A DNA stretch of 64,000 nt from Ceratopteris richardii (lineage: Eukaryota; Streptophyta; Polypodiopsida; Polypodiales; Pteridaceae): NCBI GenBank assembly GCA_020310875.1, contig CM035437.1:45506556-45570555 (forward strand), in the 5' to 3' direction. Made by a program: the position numbers and the translations under genes. This document shows, piece by piece, positions 1 through 11,800 of this stretch (position 1 is the first letter of the stretch; each line of letters starts with the position of its first letter). The notes under the pieces were generated by a model. That model searched no databases, had not been told where the DNA came from, and worked only from the letters and a program-made list of their open reading frames with translations.

Positions 1-1441
1 TCCATAACTAAACAATGCTATGTTCTTGGTGTCCTCCACTTCAAAGGTGAAGAGTCTTCCTAACTTTTTTCCTTTGGAAATCCTCCTAAATCCTTGCTTG
101 GGGTCTTCCACATATGCTCCATGTCTTGTAAACCTAACCTCCAATCCTTTCTCCACAATTTGTCCAACACTTATCAAGTTTTTGGTTATTGTAGGTACAT
201 ACAAAACTTTGCTTAGAAGATTCATGTTGCCATGTGATGTCTTGATATTACCTATTTTTTCCACTAAATGTCTTGTATCATCACCTATGTCCACTTCATG
301 TTTGTTCTTGGGATCTTGTAAATTAGAGAGCAATGCTACATTTTCTGATACATGATTTGAGCACCCTGAGTCAATATAGAAAACATGATCATCACCCTTA
401 CCTTGCTTCAATGATAGGTTCATGAGGAGTAGTGAGTCCTCTTGACTTTGATCTTTGGTGTAGTTATTGTAATCCTTGCTTCCTTTGTATCCATTTTGAT
501 GGTTGTTATTGTTGTTGTAGTAGTTGTTGTATCCTTCATTGTATCTGCCTCTATTTGATCCATAGCCACCTTTATTGAATCCTCTTCCTCTGGAATTCCT
601 TGGGTTCTTGTAACATTCCTCAGTGGTATGATTAGAGTAACCACAGATATTGCAAGGTTGAGATGCTTGGGGTCTCCCCCTACCTTGCTTTCCTCCTCTG
701 CCTCTTCCTCTAGCTTTTCCTCTACATGTGAAGTTGACTTGGAAAGATCTACCTTTATCTTCATTCTTCTTAGACTTTGACTTATCCTTAACTTTAGCTT
801 TATCAAAATATAAGATAGAAGATTGATTACCTCTTGAGGATTCACTATTCTTGCTTATCTTGCTTCATCTGTGAAGATTTGGCCCATTAGAGTGTTGAGG
901 TCAGGCACTTGCATGTCCATGTATAGGTCCAAGGAAGTTGTGAATGATTCCCACTTGTCATCAGCTTTGATGCCATTAATGATTTTCCTTATGATTTGCT
1001 CTTCTTCAATTACCTCTTCAATGCTTCCTAACTGATCAGAAATCTCCTATCAATCACACTTTGTTTGGGACTTTTCTTCAAGGTAGTGAACTCCATCCAT
1101 AGCTGATTCTTCCTTGCTCTAGTATTTGAAGAGAAGAAAGAAGCAATAGCTTTCCAAGTTTCTCTTGAGGTCTTGCATCCTTTCACATGAGGTAAAAGAA
1201 AATCAGAGATTGAATTTAAGATGTAGGACCTGGCTAGTGCATCATTTGAACACCAAGTTGTAAGCATTTCTTACTCTTCATGTGATGGTTGTCCTTTGCT
1301 TCTCATTGTTTGCATGAATTCATCCTCAAATATGTATCCAAATAGATTTCTCCCTTGAAGATAAACCTCCATCCTTAAAGACCAAGCTAAGTAGTTTTTT
1401 CTATCCAATTTGTAAATGGTGGAAGGAAAACCATCTCCCAT
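1..1441 (-). pseudogene. Copia element J: gag and start of protease (broken)
   Basis: On the minus strand the ATG at 1441-1439 opens a Copia gag with a KLDRKNY-like start. A gag core (about 1028-1267) contains SSNTRARKNQLW, identical to a stretch in Copia A at 25.5 kb. A CCHC knuckle (CNICGYSNHTTEEC, about 615-660) is followed by an Asn/Gly-rich linker and the retropepsin motif YIDSGCSNH (about 361-381). The GAG-pre-integrase region continues to the window edge. Seen directly: stop codons near 1268 and 1020 and frame changes between 840 and 1030, so no continuous product is possible. The family normally makes the capsid, protease and integrase of a Ty1/Copia particle. The rest of pol lies outside the window. 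Same subfamily as Copia A, opposite orientation. Confidence 0.85.
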
Positions 1442-1468
1442 ATTGAGTTATCTTTGCTCTCATACCAC

Positions 1469-2240
1469 TGTGAGGAGAGATGGTTGATACACCAAGGATG
1501 TGCCTAGTGTTGCAAAAACTTGCTCTACACCTACCAAAACAACTTTAGGAATGATAAGTAAACACCTTTTTCTTTCTAAGGATGCATATAAACCATCATA
1601 GTGCTTTGGACATCAATCTGAAATTGATTCATCAAGGTAGAATACTTGGCACAAAACAGATGAAGCAAAACTTGCTATTTTTGGATGAGATGCACTCTGG
1701 AAATTTACTCAGAGTCAAAGCCTGCTGAAAATTGACCAGATATATTTTGCACACTTTTAACTAAGTAGATAATGAATCTAAATCAAGAAAATTGATGAAT
1801 TTTGATGAATCATATTGAGAGAAATTAATTTATCAACATAGGGGTGTCATCTCGACATTTCAGGAACTATTTGCCAGAATACATAGCTAACTTCAAATGA
1901 ATGTAACTCATAGAATAATGAACCAATGATGATGAAAATTGATATGATGCAAAAAGAATTATGAGATTACCTATAACAATTTAAATCTCAGCAAAATATT
2001 AAGTATACATAGAGAAATATATAATTGAAGTTGACTGAAAATGTGAATGGAAACCTGTAGCAATAGATGAGAAGAACTCCAAGATGTGGCTTGAAAATCA
2101 ATTTGTATTGCACATATGGTGCATGATATGAATGGGCATGAAGCTTGCAAAGGAGGAGCAAAATGTGTGCTTCATTAATAGCTTGGGGCTTGATTAGAAC
2201 CTCCTCAGGATGTAGCTTAAACTCTACCCTGTTCCGCGAC
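1469..2240 (-). repeat. 5' LTR of Copia J (outer boundary uncertain)
   Basis: The LTR edge next to the internal region is clear: on the minus strand it ends in CACA at 1469, followed two bases later by the primer-binding site TGGTATGAGAGC (1456-1467), a one-base variant of the Met-tRNA site. The inner end resembles the LTR end of Copia A (25.1 kb). The outer edge was not located; about 2240, just before a TA microsatellite, is a guess. Confidence 0.45.
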
Positions 2241-2241
2241 T

Positions 2242-2245
<4 letters not shown>

Positions 2246-2304
<59 letters not shown>
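2246..2304. repeat. (TA)n microsatellite
   Basis: About 29 uninterrupted TA dinucleotides. The Tyr-Ile frame across it is a by-product of the repeat, not a gene. Confidence 0.97.
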
Positions 2305-2306
<2 letters not shown>

Positions 2307-4539
2307 AATTTTCGAATTCAAAACTTGGAGGGATTGTACCTAAAATTTCCCTCAAGTTTGGGAATCACTTAGCTTGATAATCTCTCTTAATTTAAGCTCG
2401 TAATTTGTGCCTAATTAGGCCATGAGATTCTCCATTGACTTTTACTTTTTGATGTAGTTACTTTTTAAGTATTACAAGAGTTTGTTTCTATGGCTTCTCT
2501 CATTGAGAGTATACATAATCAATGCTTTACATTAATGAGTGATCAAGCACTAGGCTCGGATAAAATACACCAACAAAACCTACATATAGCAAACTCGTAC
2601 TCTTTGTTCTATGTCCTTTGCATGTTTTATGCATGTCTACATAGATAGGTGGGAAGGAGCATTGTGATGGATGGAGATACGCCACATTGTGGGGAGTTGG
2701 AAAGTTCCCCTTCATTAAGAAAATTATTTACCTATTCTCCTACCTACTTCTATGCTAAAACCGAGGAACATGATGAGAACCAATAGAAAGATGTACATAA
2801 TAACTCTTCAAACACAAAAAGAGTGGTCAATAACACCTTGAACAAGGCCTCTTACTACCTCTCCCAAGCTTCAAACTTCAATGGAGACCTCAAACAATAG
2901 CATGGTCCCCAATATAGTATCAAAAGTTTTTGTAGACCTGCTAGCACAAAGTTCAACCAGCTTCTAGTGGTACTTTAATGCCAATCTCAGTATGTTTACC
3001 CTATTGAATTGTATGAAGACATGACACCAAAAAGTTGTGGAGTGCAAATGTGCACTCTTGAAGAATGTCAACCTCTACTATCTACCATTTCCAATGAGTT
3101 TAAAGGAACACAACTTATTACAACATTTATTGGTGCAAGAATGCTCAATTTCATCAACCACTTGAGGTCATCAATATAACAAGTGTCACCATGCTCACCA
3201 AAGTGACACCATGCACATCAAGTACCACCATGCTCATCAAGTGTCACCATGCTTATCAACATAACAAGTGTTAGCATGCTCAGCAAGTTTGCCATGAAGT
3301 GGAGACATAACATATTTCTAGTTCCTACATTGAATTCCTTCCAATTCACCTCAATGATCAACCACATGACACATCTTGATGGACAAAATAGGACCTATCA
3401 AGGATACATGATACATCTTGATAGACAAAATAGGACCTATCCAAAATGATAGAAAATAAGGGGAAAAGTTGAAGGAAGGAAGTTGCACAAAGAGCTTGAA
3501 GAAGGCAAGGTAGAGCCAAGGAAGGTGAGAAGAAAGGAGCTAAACAAGGAAAGGAGGAAAAAAAGCAACCGTGAAGATCCTAACATGAAGGTCCCACAAA
3601 TTCTAATTTAATTCACACTTAGGTTAGGTCTTCACAACTAGACTACCCTCATTTTGTATTTCAAGCGAAATGGACTAAATTCTGTAAAGATTGAGAAATC
3701 TTCAAGCCTTTGGAGCACTCTTTCGTCCATCATCTTTGGATTTTTGTCCCCATATGCCCCATGGCTAAGTGATAATTTGACTAAATGAGGCAACATGGTT
3801 GTGAGTCTAAAGGCAACATCTCGAGCGTAGTTACTTTGGAGTGTGAAGAGGGGTATCTCAATGCATATGCTCCTTGAAAGATTATCATATATGGTAGGGT
3901 AGTACAAGTCATTGAGGCCATCATGTTGTCACATTGTGGCCACACCATAATGTCTAATGCAATGAAAGAGAGGATTGATTTAAGATGATTCTAAAGTATT
4001 ATGAACACGTGAAAAGTGACCAAATAAGACAATTGCATTTGCTCAAGCATCTGATGAGAATGATTTATGTCTAGACCCCCGAGGCTCCTAGACCTAAAAG
4101 ACCTCCCATCATGTCTAGACCTCCGAGGCTCCTAGCTTTGACATACATAAAAGAACCTATAATGCTACACTTCTCTATGCACGAGTATTTGTCACTCCTT
4201 TTTAAGTGGAAAACACCAATCCTACATAAATGCATGCATATAATGAGTTGTTACACTTTTTTCTTTTGTGTGTTTTTTTTTTTGGTGAGTCAGATGTAGA
4301 TCACACATATTGAAAACACAAATCCTACATAAATGCATGTAAAGGATGAGTTACTGCACCTAACCGCATCCATGAGTTTTTTGTCTTCACAACGCTAGAG
4401 TAGTTTTTAATCCGCCAACCACTTTTGGCGTTATAAATACTTATAAATACTTTTATTATTACTCAATGCTAGGAAATACAGATTTACTTGTATATGGGGT
4501 TGTTACCAATGGAAATACAGATTTACTTGTATATGGTCC
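2305..4539. other. Gene-free stretch with small direct repeats
   Basis: I see no recognisable gene. It holds short degenerate direct repeats: units built on AAGTGTCACCATGCTCATC at about 3173-3262, a pair of units of about 55 bp (containing GACAAAATAGGACCTATC) at about 3362-3441, and two copies of a 24-bp GTCTAGACC-CCGAGGCTCCTAG block near 4068 and 4112. The short frames here (for example 3638-3907 minus) have no recognisable motif. Confidence 0.5.
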
Positions 4540-4632
4540 TTCCACATCACTAATAAAGAGTCCACTCTTCAATGGCTTATAATCCACAATGGGTTATGGT
4601 CTGGAAGCAAAGCAAAAAATATTAAAGTTAGT

Positions 4633-4772
4633 TGTCACATAATCATAGTAGGAGATGGTTGAACCACATCTTAAGAGAGAGGATTAGGAAGTAATCCTCA
4701 ACCATGGCTTATGAGGCAAGTGGTTAACCCATCACACTCCTAACCAGGAGGTTGTGAGTTCAATTCCCAACA
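4633..4772 (+). repeat. 5' LTR of TRIM, with tRNA-like A/B boxes
   Basis: 140 bp, TG...CA. An A-box-like TGAGGCAAGTGG (4712-4723) and a perfect B-box core GTTCAATTC (4758-4766) are about 45 bp apart, as in tRNA genes, with a possible anticodon-like stem CTCC/GGAG between them. Transcription by Pol III is an inference. Confidence 0.85.
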
Positions 4773-4974
4773 TTGGTATCAGAGCCTAGGTGAGAAATTG
4801 GGCGAGATGGAGGTTTGCACCTCATTCGTGGGCACTTGGAAAAAGTGCTTATCCATGGTGATTGTGCTGGAGTTTGAGGTTGATGGAAGCACTCATGCAT
4901 GGAAAGTGGGTCCAAAAGTTAGAAGGGTCCACAAGTGAGCATTGAGGACAATGCTCAGTCTAAGGGGGGAGGAA

Positions 4975-5117
4975 TGTCACATAATCCTACTAGGAGATGG
5001 TTGAACCACGCCTTAAGAGAGAGGATTAGGAAGCTGTAATCCTCAACCATGGCTTTTGGGGCAAGTGGTTAGCCCATCACACTCTTAACCGAGAGGTTGT
5101 GAGTTCAATTTCCAACA
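4975..5117 (+). repeat. 3' LTR of TRIM
   Basis: 143 bp, near-identical to the 5' LTR apart from scattered substitutions and a small insertion. The A-box-like element reads TGGGGCAAGTGG, closer to the tRNA consensus than in the 5' copy; the B-box core GTTCAATTT has one change. Confidence 0.85.
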
Positions 5118-5805
5118 TTAGTGATTTCATCTCTCTCTTTTGTGACAAGGTGAAAATTTTTACCCACATGTTCATCTCATGTACCCATGCTAAAAGCTAC
5201 TGGAATATCCTCACGTGGTCTTCAAGGAAGTTGAAATTGCCAAGTTGGACTATAAGAACATCCTTCTAGGAGAACATAAAAATATGGACCTATTCTTGTG
5301 GCAACTTTGGTTGCTCAAAATTGGGCATGAGAATATATTAGACATTCAAGAAGTCCTCTCTATGGATTTCAGCATGCAGCAGGCCCTCATATCTATTAAG
5401 CCTTGTAAATTGAGGAATTTTCTCTAGAGTCTCTACTCTCCTTCTAGGTTCATCATGTATTACTCTTTAGTCCGTTGATGTGTTGTATTTTACGTAATGG
5501 GTTGCTCTCCAAATTTGATATCCTGCCCCTTTTACTTAAGACTTCCATCATATAATCTAATACTTTTCTTGTTGCTTTCAAAAAAAAAAAGATGCCATAA
5601 ATCATGCAAGATATATCTAATAGTTAGTGATTTGAATCAAAAGTGTGAGACATAAGTAGTGAATAAACCTACATCGGAGCTCAATAGATGACTTGCATGG
5701 TCTCTTGTGTGAGTAGAAGAGCAGTGGAACTATAAATTTTGATCTTATTTCCTTTAAAACAATTTATATTCGGATGTGTTTGCCAAGACACAGATCTTAT
5801 GGTGT

Positions 5806-6051
5806 CTTTTTTTTATGGAGGTTCAGCATGTGCCTACTCCCTCAGCTTTAAATGAAAGTGCAAATGTACAAGTGAATGGGGGAGCGTGATACTTGTAGGA
5901 TTCCCTATATCCCATAAAATAAGGATTAGACAAGGTTACAACTTGTTTCAACTAGCCTAAACCATTACATGTCCAGCTCGGGGGTTGAACATAGGGCCTC
6001 CGCCTCAAGAGGCCAATGCCAAACCAAACCACCTACAAGATGTGGATATCC
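5806..6051 (-). mobile_element. tRNA-derived SINE, copy S1
   Basis: On the minus strand a tRNA-like head (GGTGGTTTGG ... GGCCTCTTGAGGCGGAGGCC ... GTTCAACCCCCG) is followed by a body shared with S2 and S3 and a 3' A-rich tail, seen as a T-run at about 5807-5813. TATGGTGT flanks it at 5798-5805 and 6052-6059, a probable TSD. It makes no protein; SINEs are Pol III transcripts moved by LINE enzymes. Confidence 0.8.
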
Positions 6052-6325
6052 TATGGTGTATTAAGAGAGGAGACTTTTTACAATTACATGTTCTTATGTT
6101 TAACAAGCCAAAGGATTTATCAATTGACCCATTTTTTGGATGGTCTTCAAAATTGATTGCACATTTTTTTTTCATATGCTCCAAAGCGCTTCCCCCTAAT
6201 GACATTGCACAAAGAAGAAAAACATCTACTCTAACAAAAAAAAGGGCTTAATTCTTAAGGGGAGTATTGAGATAGGTCTCCACTCTCTACGAGGGCATGA
6301 TTTTTAGTAAGTAAAGAGAGGAAAG

Positions 6326-6486
6326 GGCCGGAAGCCTATCCAGTGGGCATGGTTTAGTGAATGTGCCTTGTACTCCTAGCACATGGCCAGGGTTCAAGTC
6401 CCACCTAGGGTTGGATATCTTAGAGTTCCTCAAGATGGGTGCCTTTAGTGTGTGTTTTTCCAATTCATTGTACTCTAAAAAAAAAA
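6326..6486 (+). mobile_element. Second type of tRNA-derived SINE (S4)
   Basis: A tRNA-like head with an A-box-like stretch around 6344-6357 and a perfect B box GGTTCAAGTCC (6391-6401) is followed by about 75 bp of unique body and an A-run (6477-6486). The head differs from S1-S3, so it is another family. I could not identify a convincing TSD. The long minus-strand frame across it has no recognisable domain. Confidence 0.6.
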
Positions 6487-6545
6487 GAGCCAAAAACCTC
6501 GGTTTATGATGTATGGCGTAGCTTTCGTAAAAAAGCCACAATTTG

Positions 6546-7612
6546 GCAAAGAAGAAAGGAGAATTGCCAAGTAGGGGGGCTCCATAGCCACACGATGAGC
6601 CGTGAGTCGTGACGCTTTTATTTCTGTGCTGATCAGGATCCAGAAGATTGTACTCTACCGGTGCTGTCGAGAAGTTCAACTTGGGGTCTGAAGATCTCCA
6701 AGAGCGCCGCACGCGAAGTTCCTAAAGAAACTCCATTCTGCGATGCTCAGGAGCTCCTTTCTGCCACCATTACCATAGCTTGCGGATAGTTTAGTCAAGT
6801 AGTAGATGAGCAGAGAAGCGTCCTTCTTTGCCAATGCCGCTCATACTCAGATTAACAGCACGGCATGCGGACTGTAGAATGCGGACGTTTCTTTCATTGT
6901 GAAGCTTCAGACATCAACAGCGCTGCCTACGGACTGTCGTTGAACATCGGAGCTGGGCGCTGTCGTCGTCTGTTTCCGTAGTTGCCGGTCTATCGCGACA
7001 GCGTCCTGGTGGTGTGTCACGACAGTGCCAATTGGTCTATCGCGACAAGTGACTCTCGTGTGCCACGACAGCGCCTTGGTGGTGTGTCGCGATAGTGTTT
7101 GGTGGTGTGTCGCGACAGTGACTGGGTCTTTCTCAAAGTTTTCTCGAAGTTTTCGTTGATTTGTGGCTCGCCCGGCCTCCCGATTGATCTTATCTCGTGT
7201 TTTGTGTCGTCACCTCTCCTCAGCTTTATTCCTTCTATCTTTTATCACGGGCTAGTCCCGTCCATCGTCGGGTGACTCTCTGACTATCGTCGAGCCGTCC
7301 ATCGAGGTCTTTCTACTTTATGTAACTTCCGCTTATCTGTTCATGTGCCTCTGTGTGTTTGTTTGGGCGCGATCGTCAAACCTGGCCTCTCCTTTGATTT
7401 GGTTATTCAAATTTTAAATTAGTACTGCTATCTAAAGCAAGTCAAATTGCGGTTCTTATCTAATGGGGGCTCCGTTTTGAATTTTAAGAGGAAGCAAAAA
7501 AGAAAACAAAAGATCTGGCAAAGCGGGGTTCCATTATCAATTAGTAGCGGGGTACAATTAACAATTAGTCACGAACAATGTGGCTCCCCCTCAGTCCGTG
7601 TCCCCCCTTGAG
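6546..7612 (+). promoter_or_regulatory. 5' UTR and presumed internal promoter of LINE 1
   Basis: This 1.07-kb leader is richer in GC and CpG than its surroundings. At about 6990-7130 it carries five or six degenerate copies of a motif around GTGTGTCGCGACAGTG. Plant L1 elements rely on internal promoters in this region; the repeats are candidate factor sites, which is inference. The first in-frame ORF1 ATG is at 7613; an ATG at 7578 is in another frame. Confidence 0.55.
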
Positions 7613-8890
7613 ATGGAGTCCGTCCCAGTGGACGTCGCGCCCCCAGAGGTCTCTTTATGCAAGGAGTCTGTGGCGGCAAAGCAAGAAGAATTGATGAAAA
7701 CTTGCCTGATCGGTCAAATGTTTGGCCCCAGGCCCCCTCTTGAAAGTGTGAGAACTTGGCTTCGCAAGGAGTGGTTCCCGCGTGGCCTAATTGTGTCCAA
7801 ATGTCAATTCCTGCCGGCGAATCACCTGCTTCTAGTCTTTGAGAACGAAGAGATGGCTTTCCAAGCCCTGCAAGCCGGCTCCTGGCAAGTGGGCCGGTCC
7901 ACCCTTTGCCTTTTTAAGTGGACCCTAGACTTTGTCCCGAACAGATCAAAGCCTCTTCGTTACCCGCTTTGGGTGGAGCTTCCCAATCTGCCTTTCTTCA
8001 TGTATGGATTTCTTCGTGAAATCGTCTCACCGATCGGTCGCCCGATGGCCGCAAGACAGGATGTTGGGGGGTTAATCTACGATGGTGCTCAACATTCTTT
8101 CAATGCAAGATGGCATCCACAGATCTGCGTTGAAACAGACCTGAACTAGGTCCTTCCCTCGAAGATCTCCATAAACTGTGGAGATGGTAAGACCTGGACA
8201 CAAGAGGTTACTTACAAGAATTTGGCAAACGCGTGCTTCCGGTGCGAGCATCAAGGTCATAGGATCAAAGACTGCCCCCTGAAGAAAAGTACCAATAAAA
8301 ACAAGCTTAAACCAGATGGGACCCTAGACCCTCTCCCCCAAGATGACACTCGGGGTCATCCCCCTCCAATGGAGGAAGAAGAGGGAACTCGCGTTGCTGA
8401 GACGGACTCAGAAGGATTCACTGAAGTGAGACGCAGGAGGAAAGTTAGCCCTCGAAGATCAACAACAAGGAATACTACGACAGTTGCCCCCTTGAATAAC
8501 ATATACTGTAACCTAGAAAAAGAGATTAATGAGGTCGACTTCCCAGGGGACAACCACTTTGAAGAAGACCCCACTGATAATACCCTTGGGTGCTCTACCA
8601 GCAAAGAAGACAACCAAGAAGGTTATACCACGAGTAAAGAGGAAGGCTTCACTACCAGCAATGAAGACAACCCAGACAGCGAAAGCTCCTCTCTTGGTCC
8701 TACCCTCCCGGTATGCTTTCCAAGATTACCGCAACAAAAGTCAAAGCTTAAAGGAAAACAACCTTCCGGCATGCCTTGGAAGAGCCCCCTCAAGAGTAGG
8801 ATCCTAAGTCAAGAAGTAGGGAGGAAAAAAGAAGACCACAAGAAGAAAAAAGATCGGGTCCCTCCCCTCAAAGAGGGCAACCATCATTAA
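7613..8890 (+). pseudogene. LINE 1 ORF1 protein (RNA-binding, DUF4283 plus CCHC knuckle)
   Basis: One frame runs from ATG 7613 to TAA 8888-8890, interrupted by one in-frame TAG at 8147-8149. The N-terminal part (about 7690-8110) fits the DUF4283 fold of plant LINE ORF1 and gag-like proteins (WLRKEWFPRG, FKWTLDF, PLWVELPNLP). A CCHC knuckle CFRCEHQGHRIKDCP follows at about 8233-8277, then a long Lys/Glu/Ser-rich tail. In this family the protein coats LINE RNA as a nucleic-acid chaperone. The stop codon overlaps the ORF2 start as TAATG, suggesting ORF2 is reached by termination-reinitiation. Without the TAG it would be about 425 codons. Confidence 0.88.
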
Positions 8891-11800
8891 TGAAATTCAC
8901 ATCTCTAAATGTCAGGGGTCTGTCTGACCCATCAAGAGCTTCGATTCTTGGCCAGTGGTTCAAAGACAAGTGCTTCGCCCCTGACTTTATTTGCTTACAA
9001 GAGATTAAAATCGACGGAGAGGATCTACAGAAACGGCTTAAATGCATTTCTCCGAACCACCTTTGGTTCTCCACTTCTCACCATAGAGGGATGGGGGGTG
9101 CTTCTATCCGCATTAGTCACTCCTTGTCTGGCAATGTGACCTCGACTTTTGAAGGTCGGAATCATCGTTGGATTGCTGCCTCTTTCGGGTTCCCTTTCTA
9201 GTTCACTGTGGTCTCAATTTATGCCCCTAATGGTGAAGCAGATAGAATGGATACTTGGGCTTCCCTCGACTCCCTTTCACACAATGTTCTGATTTGTGGG
9301 GACTTCAACATGGTTGAGTTTCCTGAGGACCGATGGAATAACAAAGGAAAAATTATTGACGGTCAAGAGAAAGAGATATGGGATGAAATCAAGCTCCATC
9401 TCGACTTGGTCGAGGTGAAAGACATGAAGGGGTTCTCCTGGTCAAATCTCCAATCGGGGGACTCTTTGAGGAAAGCAAGACTTGATAGATGCTACATCGA
9501 TCAGAACACCATCCTTCAGTGGGGTATTCCTTCGATTTCCCAACACATGGACCTGATTATCTCATACCACTATCCAATTACTCTGTCTTTCAAACCGATT
9601 ACCATGTTCCAGAAAGCTCCTTGGTTTCATGCTTGTCAGACATCGTTTTCCCTCCCCTCTATCCACCAAGAAATTTCTGAGGTGTGGACGGAAGCCTTTG
9701 CTTACTGTAATGAACCGGCTAAGTGTTGGAGAAGCGAAGTAGAAAGGACTCGAAAAATTCTAATCAGGACTCGAAAGGCTATAAGAGAAATCCGAAAAAA
9801 AAGAAGAGAAACGGTGTATCGGAGGCTCTCACGGCTTGAAGAAGAGGTGAACAAAGGTAAGTTACATTGCCAACAAGGTCTTTTGAAAATCAGTGGAAGA
9901 CTAAGATTAGAGGAGGAGGTTCAAAGGAAAAATCTTCAAATTTTCTTCAAAGATTGGTGGGCAGGGAAGGCCGACAAACCAACGAAAGAGATGTGTAACA
10001 TCCTCAAAAGGAAACAAGCTAGGGAATCCATCCCCCTATTGGTCGATAACAATGGAACTGAATGTTGCACAGAAGTGGAGAATAGATCTATCATCGTCGA
10101 ACACTTTACCAATCTTCTCGGGGTCTCGACTCCTCTTTCCCCCCACAGGCGCGACTCCATGGCAACCATCTCAAGGGTTGCTCAAACCAGAATCCCACAG
10201 AACTTGATTGCTCTACTGGATGCTAACATCTCCGAGAATGAAATTATCGAGGTTATTGATGCCCTTCCCAATGGGAAAAGTCCGGGTCCGGATGGCCTTA
10301 CCAATGAGTTTTTCAAGTCCTTCAAACATCAGGTGGCCACCCCACTGCGCCTCGTGTGGCAAGAGGCTCTCTCTTTCGGTGCCCTCCCTGAGTGCCTGAA
10401 TAATGGCGTCATCAAGTTAATCCACAAACGGGGAGATAAGAACAAAATTGAAAACTGGCGCCCGATTACCATGCTCCAAACAGGATACAAGATAATTGCA
10501 AAAGTTATCGCCAACAGAATCTCTTGTCATTTAAAGTCATGGCTGTGCGAGGACCAGAAAGGTTTTATCAAAGGTAGATCTATACTTGAAGCAATTATCG
10601 ATATTTGGGAAGGCCTTGCTTTTGCTGAGGAGTCTGCTCAAGATCTGGTATTCATTAAGATCGACTTCGACAAAGCGTATGACAGATTGGAATGGGACTT
10701 TATTCTTCAATCATTGAAAGACCTTGGATGCAGCCAAAAGTTCACGAAGATGGTTTCCACTCTTCTTGGAAATGCTTCAACTAGAATAAACATCAACGGT
10801 AAGCTCTCTGAGCCCATTCGTTTAAAAAGATCAATTAGGCAAGGCTGCCCTTTGGCTCCATTACTATTCGCTATCGCCTCGAATGGACTCAGCTGCCTAT
10901 TAAAGCATCACATGGACGCTGGCAATCTCAAGGGTCTTTCCTTACCTCTAAATCACGGCCAAATGATTGTGAGACCTTTTGCTGATGACATGAATGCCTT
11001 TGTGCATAACGATATAAACAGCAATTGAGGTGTTTTGGTGGTGCCTCCACACCTTTTGTGTGGCATCAGGCTCAAAAATCAACCATGCTAAAACTGCTTT
11101 TAGAGCAATCAGCAGACATACTCCCCAATTGTTGGTGGATCAGGGATGTCAAGTTATCCCTAGCGGTCAAGTCTTCCGTCTCCTTGGCATTCCGATGGGA
11201 TTCGACATCTCAATGGACCAACGCTGGAACTGGGTGCTATCCAAGCTGGATAGGAAGCTGAATCAGTGGAAAGGTATGCAAGTCAACCTGGCAGGGCGTG
11301 CTATGGTTGTTAACACATTTATGCTGTCTACAATTATTTACTTTATCTCGTGTTGGAGACCTAAGGAGAAAGACTTGGCCAAAGTGGAAAGAATCTGCAG
11401 AAACTTCCTTTGGACTGGGGACCCCAACAGGAGGGGGATTTCCAAAATCAAATGGGAAACTTGCATTAGCCCTAAAGACTCAGGGGGCTTGGGAATTTTG
11501 GATATTGTTGGGTTGGCTGACAAGTTGGCGGCAAAGTGGCTTATCAAGGCTTGGAGCAATAGGGAGTCCTCTTGGGCTAAATTGATCTTCAGAAACACGG
11601 AAGACCTTACCTTAGTTGGCCACCCTGGTTGGAAGGACATAGGGATTCTCACGCTTTTGTTCTCCCCCCACCCGGTCTTCCCTAAAGGCTCTAGCCTCGT
11701 GTGTTCCTTATGGAAGAATTGGAACAAGGCCAAACAGTTCATCAGAATCAGTGATGAGTGGAAGTGGGCGGCTGGCATAAGACAAAATGACTCTATCTGG

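Larger units (their letters stand above)
4633..5117 (+). mobile_element. Complete TRIM (miniature LTR retrotransposon), 485 bp
   Basis: Seen directly: two direct repeats of 140 and 143 bp, each starting TGTCACATAATC and ending CCAACA. The first is followed by a full Met-tRNA primer-binding site TGGTATCAGAGCC (4774-4786), then about 190 bp without coding capacity, then a purine tract AAGGGGGGAGGAA (4962-4974) abutting the second repeat. The unit is flanked by a perfect 5-bp TSD TTAGT (4628-4632 and 5118-5122). It interrupts a LINE tail whose frame is restored when TRIM and one TSD copy are left out. This is a terminal-repeat retrotransposon in miniature, mobilised in trans by an autonomous element, probably a Copia given the primer site. 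Both LTRs carry tRNA-like box A/box B motifs. Confidence 0.95.
4540..5590 (+). pseudogene. 5'-truncated L1 LINE tail, split by a TRIM
   Basis: Two pieces, 4540-4632 and 5123-5590, join in one frame across the TRIM. Before it the frame reads NGLWSGSKAKNI; after it comes the zinc-binding RVT tail CTHAKSYWNIL. Compare GIWTGSKARE and HLFEK in LINE 2 at 20.1 kb. The piece ends in an A-run (5579-5590), as expected of a 3' LINE end made by target-primed reverse transcription. No endonuclease or RT core remains. The short frame at 5215-5427 is not an independent gene. Confidence 0.7.

Noticed and set aside
420..845. 141-codon minus-strand frame rich in Thr and Lys
   Set aside because: Off-frame reading of the Copia J gag tail; the correct frame shows the CCHC knuckle and Asn/Gly-rich linker.
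3638..3907. 89-codon minus-strand frame
   Set aside because: No recognisable motif, no neighbours of known type, composition like the surrounding spacer.
4705..4772. A SINE or tRNA gene standing alone
   Set aside because: The tRNA-like part is duplicated in both LTRs of a unit with PBS, PPT and TSD, so it belongs to a TRIM.
5985..6251. 88-codon plus-strand frame and its 66-codon minus-strand partner
   Set aside because: The frame starts in the SINE S1 head. A minus-strand reading faintly resembles a LINE tail (CAINFEDHPKNGSIDKS), but it is too short and damaged to call with confidence.
6287..6712. 141-codon minus-strand frame
   Set aside because: Crosses SINE S4 and the 5' end of LINE 1; an accidental open frame.
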